Assembly: GCF_009730915.1 (NCBI RefSeq)
Contig: NC_052480.1
Location: 1,736,001-1,800,000, forward strand
Direction: 5' to 3'
Length of the DNA stretch: 64,000 nt
DNA from: Dioscorea cayenensis subsp. rotundata
Taxonomy: Eukaryota > Streptophyta > Magnoliopsida > Dioscoreales > Dioscoreaceae
The notes beneath the pieces are model-generated. The model saw nothing but the letters and a program-made list of their open reading frames with translations. It made no database searches and was not told the origin of the DNA. Within the stretch, counting starts at the first letter, position 1. The number at the start of each line of letters is the position of its first letter. The translations under genes were made by a program, and so were the position numbers. Positions 60,225-64,000 of the stretch are shown here, piece after piece.

Positions 60225-60425
60225 CCCAATTAGAAAAGAACAATGCCCACTATATTTAGAAAGCCCAAAAATTCAAAGGCCCATTAAAAAGCCTAAGATT
60301 CATTAGGATTCTGGGGCTGAGATTTAGGCCCATTAAATATGGACCGCATATGTACAGTGCCAGCCCAAATTTTTAAAGCCCAAAAATTCAGGACCGCTGG
60401 ATTAAGATCCAACGGCTGAGATTAC
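60225..60425 (+). promoter_or_regulatory. Site II (GGCCCA/GCCCA) cluster and CCGNTGGAT palindrome upstream of SAL1
   Basis: Within about 200 bases GCCCA occurs at least seven times, three of them as GGCCCA. These are TGGGCY site II elements read on the other strand, which TCP factors bind in many housekeeping and organelle-protein genes. Close to the start codon, ccgctggat-taag-atccaacgg forms a near-perfect palindrome. Confidence 0.6.
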
Positions 60426-60457
60426 GAATCTAAGATGGAAAGCTCGAAGTAGGAACA

Positions 60458-63443
60458 ATGGCAATAATGGCGCTGAATCCACTCGCCAGAGTACCCAAAC
60501 CTCATCTCCACTTCTCTCTCTCGATCCCTCACCGCTCCTCCTCCTCCTTCTCTCGCCAATCCCTCCTTAATCCATCGAGAAGACGACGAGCAGCATCATT
60601 CATGGCATCCGCTTCGCTTTACCACAAAGAGCTCGCTGCTGCCAAGAGGGCCGCATCACTCGCCGCTCGTCTCTGCCAGGTAGCCTCTCAGTTCATTGGT
60701 TGTGCTTCTTCTGATGATTGAATTATGGGGAAATTCGAGATCTTGTGTGAATTAGGGCTATTATGGTTTTGGAATGCGTGTATTGCAATGCTTAGCTTTC
60801 AGTGAATGTTATACTTGCTTGCAGGCTGTACAAAAGGCGATTTTGATTTCAGATGTGCAATCAAAAGCTGATAAAAGCCCTGTAACAGTTGCAGATTATG
60901 GTATGTTCTCTTTGATGTATGTTTGTTATGAAAAAAGAAGAAATTTTGCTTATATATCTTTGTGAGTGAATGTTGTAGTTGTGTTTATATGTTGTGATCA
61001 TTGAAATTTGTGTGTTTGTGTGTTTGTGTGTTTGTGTGTTCATTCATTTGAGCAACTGATACCTTTAGAAGGATTTCAACTATAGGAAAGACTTTTTAAG
61101 TGAACTTGCTGATGTGTGACTTTGTTGAGGGAAAGCCCTTTTTCTTTTGTTGAAGAAAAACTTGTTTTTTATTTTTTTTTCTGAAACTAAATGAGTAGAT
61201 CCTTGGAGTTCTTGATGAGATATGCAAAATACAATGAGCTGTGTACATTTGTAGTTTCACTATTTTCTTGATTTTAGAAAAATGATTCGTCTGGTTTTAG
61301 TATTATTATATCTTGTTTGCGGTGTTTTTTTTTTGTTTTTATTAAACTTTTAGGAAAAAAACCTTTATTATCAGTGTATCCCTTCACTTTTTTGAGGACT
61401 TGGATACTTGAACTTTATTCCACAGTTGGAAGGTTGATCCGATGGTTGTTATTATATTTCTCTTAGAGATTATGATCAAATCTTTCATTATAATAAGCAA
61501 TGCAAAAACATTAATGAAATGATCCCCACGTTACACTGTTTGAGAATTTCATTTTGAAACCTGAAATAACCCCAAGGTCTTTGCTTGAAAATGTTGGTGC
61601 CAAGAAAACAAGCCTGACTTATTTTGGTTTCTCCATAACTTGTATACAGATGTTAAGCTCCTTTTATATCTTACCTTTTGGGTTCATATTGTTTATTTTC
61701 GCAAAGCATTCTGCGCAAAGAAAGAATCAGAAATTGACTCTCACAGACATTTCTTTTTAATTTACAGGCTCACAAGCAGTAGTTAGCCTAGTCCTAAAGA
61801 TGGAACTTCCTTCTGAATCCTTTTCATTAGTGGCTGAGGAGGTGTTGACACTTGATTCCTGTTGTAACAAAATTCTTGATATGTATGTCTGTTTTGCTTG
61901 ATCGCATGTTTCTGTAGGATTCTGGAGACCTACGTAATGATGGTGGCCAAGACACTTTAAAGCGCATTACCAAACTTGTTAATGATACACTTTCTATGGA
62001 TGGTACATATAACATTACAGTATCTGAGGAAGATGTGCTTGCTGCAATTGACAGTGGCAAATCTGAAGGTGGCCCTTCTGGCCAGCATTGGGTGTTGGAT
62101 CCTATTGATGGCACTAAAGGGTGAGCATCATTATATTTCTCATATTCATAGCATGTGCTTCTGCCAAATTTTTATTGACTCCATAATTTCAGGTCCAGAA
62201 ATATCTGATTGATGAATAAATCGTCTCTTATAGAGTTGCGTATTACTGTGACATAAAAGTTTAATTCTAATTGTTTGTGTATAATTGTTTTCTCATTCCA
62301 CTAGATGATAAAGCTTGCCATCATATCTTGGAGGCATAAAAGAAAAGTCACAGTTTGCTACTAGTTTTTTAGCTATTATTGTGAGGTTGATATTAGCCAT
62401 GCATATATATCATATTCATAGGAACTTTACTTTGTTATGAATTGCATAAAATTTTAAGGGGGATTGTATGTTGTACCGAGGATATATTTCACATTGATCA
62501 AACATGTTTTTAACGGCGGGATGTATTTCTTTTGTGTAATTATGCATTAGGTTTCTTCGGGGAGATCAATATGCGATTGCGTTAGCATTGCTTGATGAAG
62601 GAAAAGTGGTTCTAGGTGTTTTAGCTTGTCCAAATCTTCCATTGGGCTCAATTGGTAACCCTGATAAAGACACTTCACAAAACCAAACTGGTTGTCTTTT
62701 CTCCGCAAAAATTGGTTGTGGAACAGACATGCAATTGTTAAATGGCTCTACAGCAAACAGAGTTGATATCTTTACTCCCTCTTATTGATTTCATATCTGT
62801 CAATTATACCTGCTTAATCTCCATTTTTCTTTACTTCAGATACATGTGACTTCCATTGAGAATCCAGCTGATGCATCAATCTTTGAATCATATGAAGCAG
62901 CGCATTCCCAGCATGATTTATCGAGCTCCATTGCACAGGTTCAGATTTATGCTATCAATTACCTTTTGCTGCATTCTACATGATGCACGATAAATTCCAT
63001 GCCTTAAGCTTCTCATATCTATCAGAAACTTGGCGTTAGAGCTCCACCTGTTAGAATTGATAGCCAGGCGAAATACGGGGCTCTTGCCCGAGGAGACGGA
63101 GCGATATACCTGCGTTTTCCACGCCCAGGTTATCGTGAGAAGATATGGGACCATGCTGCTGGCTGCATTGTGGTATCAGGTATATGTGATGCTACTTCTT
63201 AGCTTCTACTGGCATCTTAAATAATCATGGTTGGATAACTTAAAATTTTGATCGGGTTATGGTATTACAGAAGCAGGAGGTGTAGCGACCGATGCTGCAG
63301 GAAATGATTTGGATTTCTCCAAGGGAAGATACCTTGATCTTGACACAGGCATTGTAGTCACAAATAAGAAACTCATGCCATCACTCTTAAATGCAGTACA
63401 ACATGCTCTTAAAGAACAAATTCAGAATGCAGCTTTACTATAG
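60458..63443 (+). CDS. SAL1: 3'(2'),5'-bisphosphate nucleotidase / inositol polyphosphate 1-phosphatase
   Basis: SAL1/FRY1 hydrolyses 3'-phosphoadenosine 5'-phosphate to AMP in chloroplasts and mitochondria and so controls a retrograde stress signal and sulphate assimilation by-products. Eight exons (60458–60679, 60825–60900, 61768–61841, 61918–62120, 62551–62761, 62840–62938, 63026–63179, 63271–63443) encode 403 residues. An Arg/Ser-rich targeting peptide precedes an internal Met at 60602 (MASASLYHKELAAAKRAASL) equivalent to the Arabidopsis short form. Metal and substrate motifs: SPVTVADYG, LVAEEDSGD, WVLDPIDGTKGFLRG and EKIWDHAAG. The C-terminus keeps FSKGRYLDLDTGIVV. A (TGTGTTTG)4 minisatellite lies in intron 2 (61007–61040). 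Confidence 0.95.
61007..61040. repeat. (TGTGTTTG)n minisatellite in SAL1 intron 2
   Basis: Four copies of the octamer. Confidence 0.9.
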
Positions 63444-63723
63444 TAATCTCTTTATTACATGCTCATTATCATTGTCTGACATTGTATCATTTTTATTTTT
63501 ATTTTTATTTTTGAGTTCTTCTCTTCCAAACCAAATTCATCTCTATGGTCAATTGACAAAATGTGGACCTGTGGATGAACAGACTTGATGTTCTATCACA
63601 AGGGAGAAACTACTTCAACCCTAACAGATTGTTGAAAACTAGTGTATGCCTTCGTATGAAGCCATGCAAGACTATAATGAATCAAACCTGAAATTATAGA
63701 TGGCCAATTGTATTGCATTTTGA
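63444..63723. other. Convergent 3' regions of SAL1 and the E1-alpha gene
   Basis: Tail-to-tail spacer with a (TTTTTA)-rich patch near 63490–63512. No feature beyond 3' UTRs. Confidence 0.5.
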
Positions 63724-64000
63724 TTAAACAGGTACATCAGATGGGTAATCCTCTGGGTGTTTCTTGACCATCTCTCTCAGTGATTTCTCTTGCTCAACAA
63801 GGTTTGAAGGAGCCTCATCATATACATCTGTGAACAATTCATTTATTGCTGGTTTCTCTAATCTCTCCGCAATTTGAATAGCTTTCAATAACTGCAGAAC
63901 AAGTTGGAATTGTTAGCATGGTTGAATAAAATGTAGATGTGTTTGAACTTGAGCAGGAAAATATATTTATGGCTGTTGAACATCACCTCCTTCTTCACAT
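63724..64000 (-). CDS. 2-oxoisovalerate (branched-chain 2-oxoacid) dehydrogenase E1-alpha, C-terminal end, cut by the window edge
   Basis: Mitochondrial E1-alpha decarboxylates branched-chain 2-oxoacids (Leu, Ile, Val breakdown) with thiamine diphosphate. The last exon (63724–63891) and the end of the one before it (63987–64000+) are visible on the minus strand. The last exon reads LLKAIQIAERLEKPAINELF, then TDVYDEAPSNLVEQEKSLRE, and ends HPEDYPSDVPV. That matches the plant E1-alpha C-terminus with its LFTDVYD and HPEDYP motifs. The short upstream piece ends VKKE before a GT donor, in frame. The rest of the gene lies beyond position 64000. It is convergent with SAL1. Confidence 0.85.

Noticed and set aside
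1-64000. CRISPR arrays, bacterial operons or an organelle DNA insertion
   Set aside because: No regularly spaced repeats with unique spacers were seen, all genes have spliceosomal introns or are known nuclear families, and no chloroplast- or mitochondrial-genome stretch was recognised.

Overview
The window is nuclear DNA from a flowering plant. Every gene is intron-rich with GT–AG introns, and AT-rich spacers hold microsatellites and small transposon relics. Chloroplast proteins (NdhO, PsaN) are encoded with N-terminal transit peptides. The mix of Stowaway-like and CCCGTTTGG-ended MITEs, a MULE-like element and GC-rich first exons suggests a monocot; a yam-like lineage is a guess that the sequence alone cannot settle.

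Layout. 1–7.8 kb: no recognisable protein gene; a very old TRIM (169–529), a MULE-like element with a GC-rich interior (3718–4402), and an unidentified, apparently spliced minus-strand transcription unit (about 5.1–6.88 kb). 7.8–14.6 kb (−): 21-exon phosphatidylserine decarboxylase of the C2/EF-hand PSD2/PSD3 type, with one GC–AG intron. 14.6–22.4 kb: AT-rich spacer with a 108-bp tandem repeat and a 249-bp duplication, one copy of which carries a MITE. 22.7–27.6 kb (+): MAPKKK3-like kinase. 29.2–31.2 kb (+): ndhO. 32.1–38.3 kb (+): SDN5-like DEDDh exonuclease with a triplicated repeat in intron 1. 41.7–48.7 kb: three YUCCA10/11-type flavin monooxygenases; the second and third form an inverted pair around psaN and are nearly identical over the 5' half of exon 1. 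49.9–50.7 kb (+): plastid TPR-like protein. 52.3–55.5 kb (+): PP2C. 56.2–57.4 kb (−): intronless U-box/ARM E3 ligase. 60.5–63.4 kb (+): SAL1/FRY1 phosphatase. 63.7 kb to the edge (−): 3' end of branched-chain 2-oxoacid dehydrogenase E1-alpha.

Most genes are ordinary single-copy plant genes with no shared pathway, although ndhO, psaN, the TPR protein and SAL1 all point to the plastid. The most unusual part is the YUCCA cluster: a local auxin-biosynthesis gene family with an inverted duplicate, signs of gene conversion, and nearby RY (seed-type) motifs. All exon coordinates were worked out by hand from splice signals and reading frame, checked by exon phase and by remembered family sequences; no database search was run.
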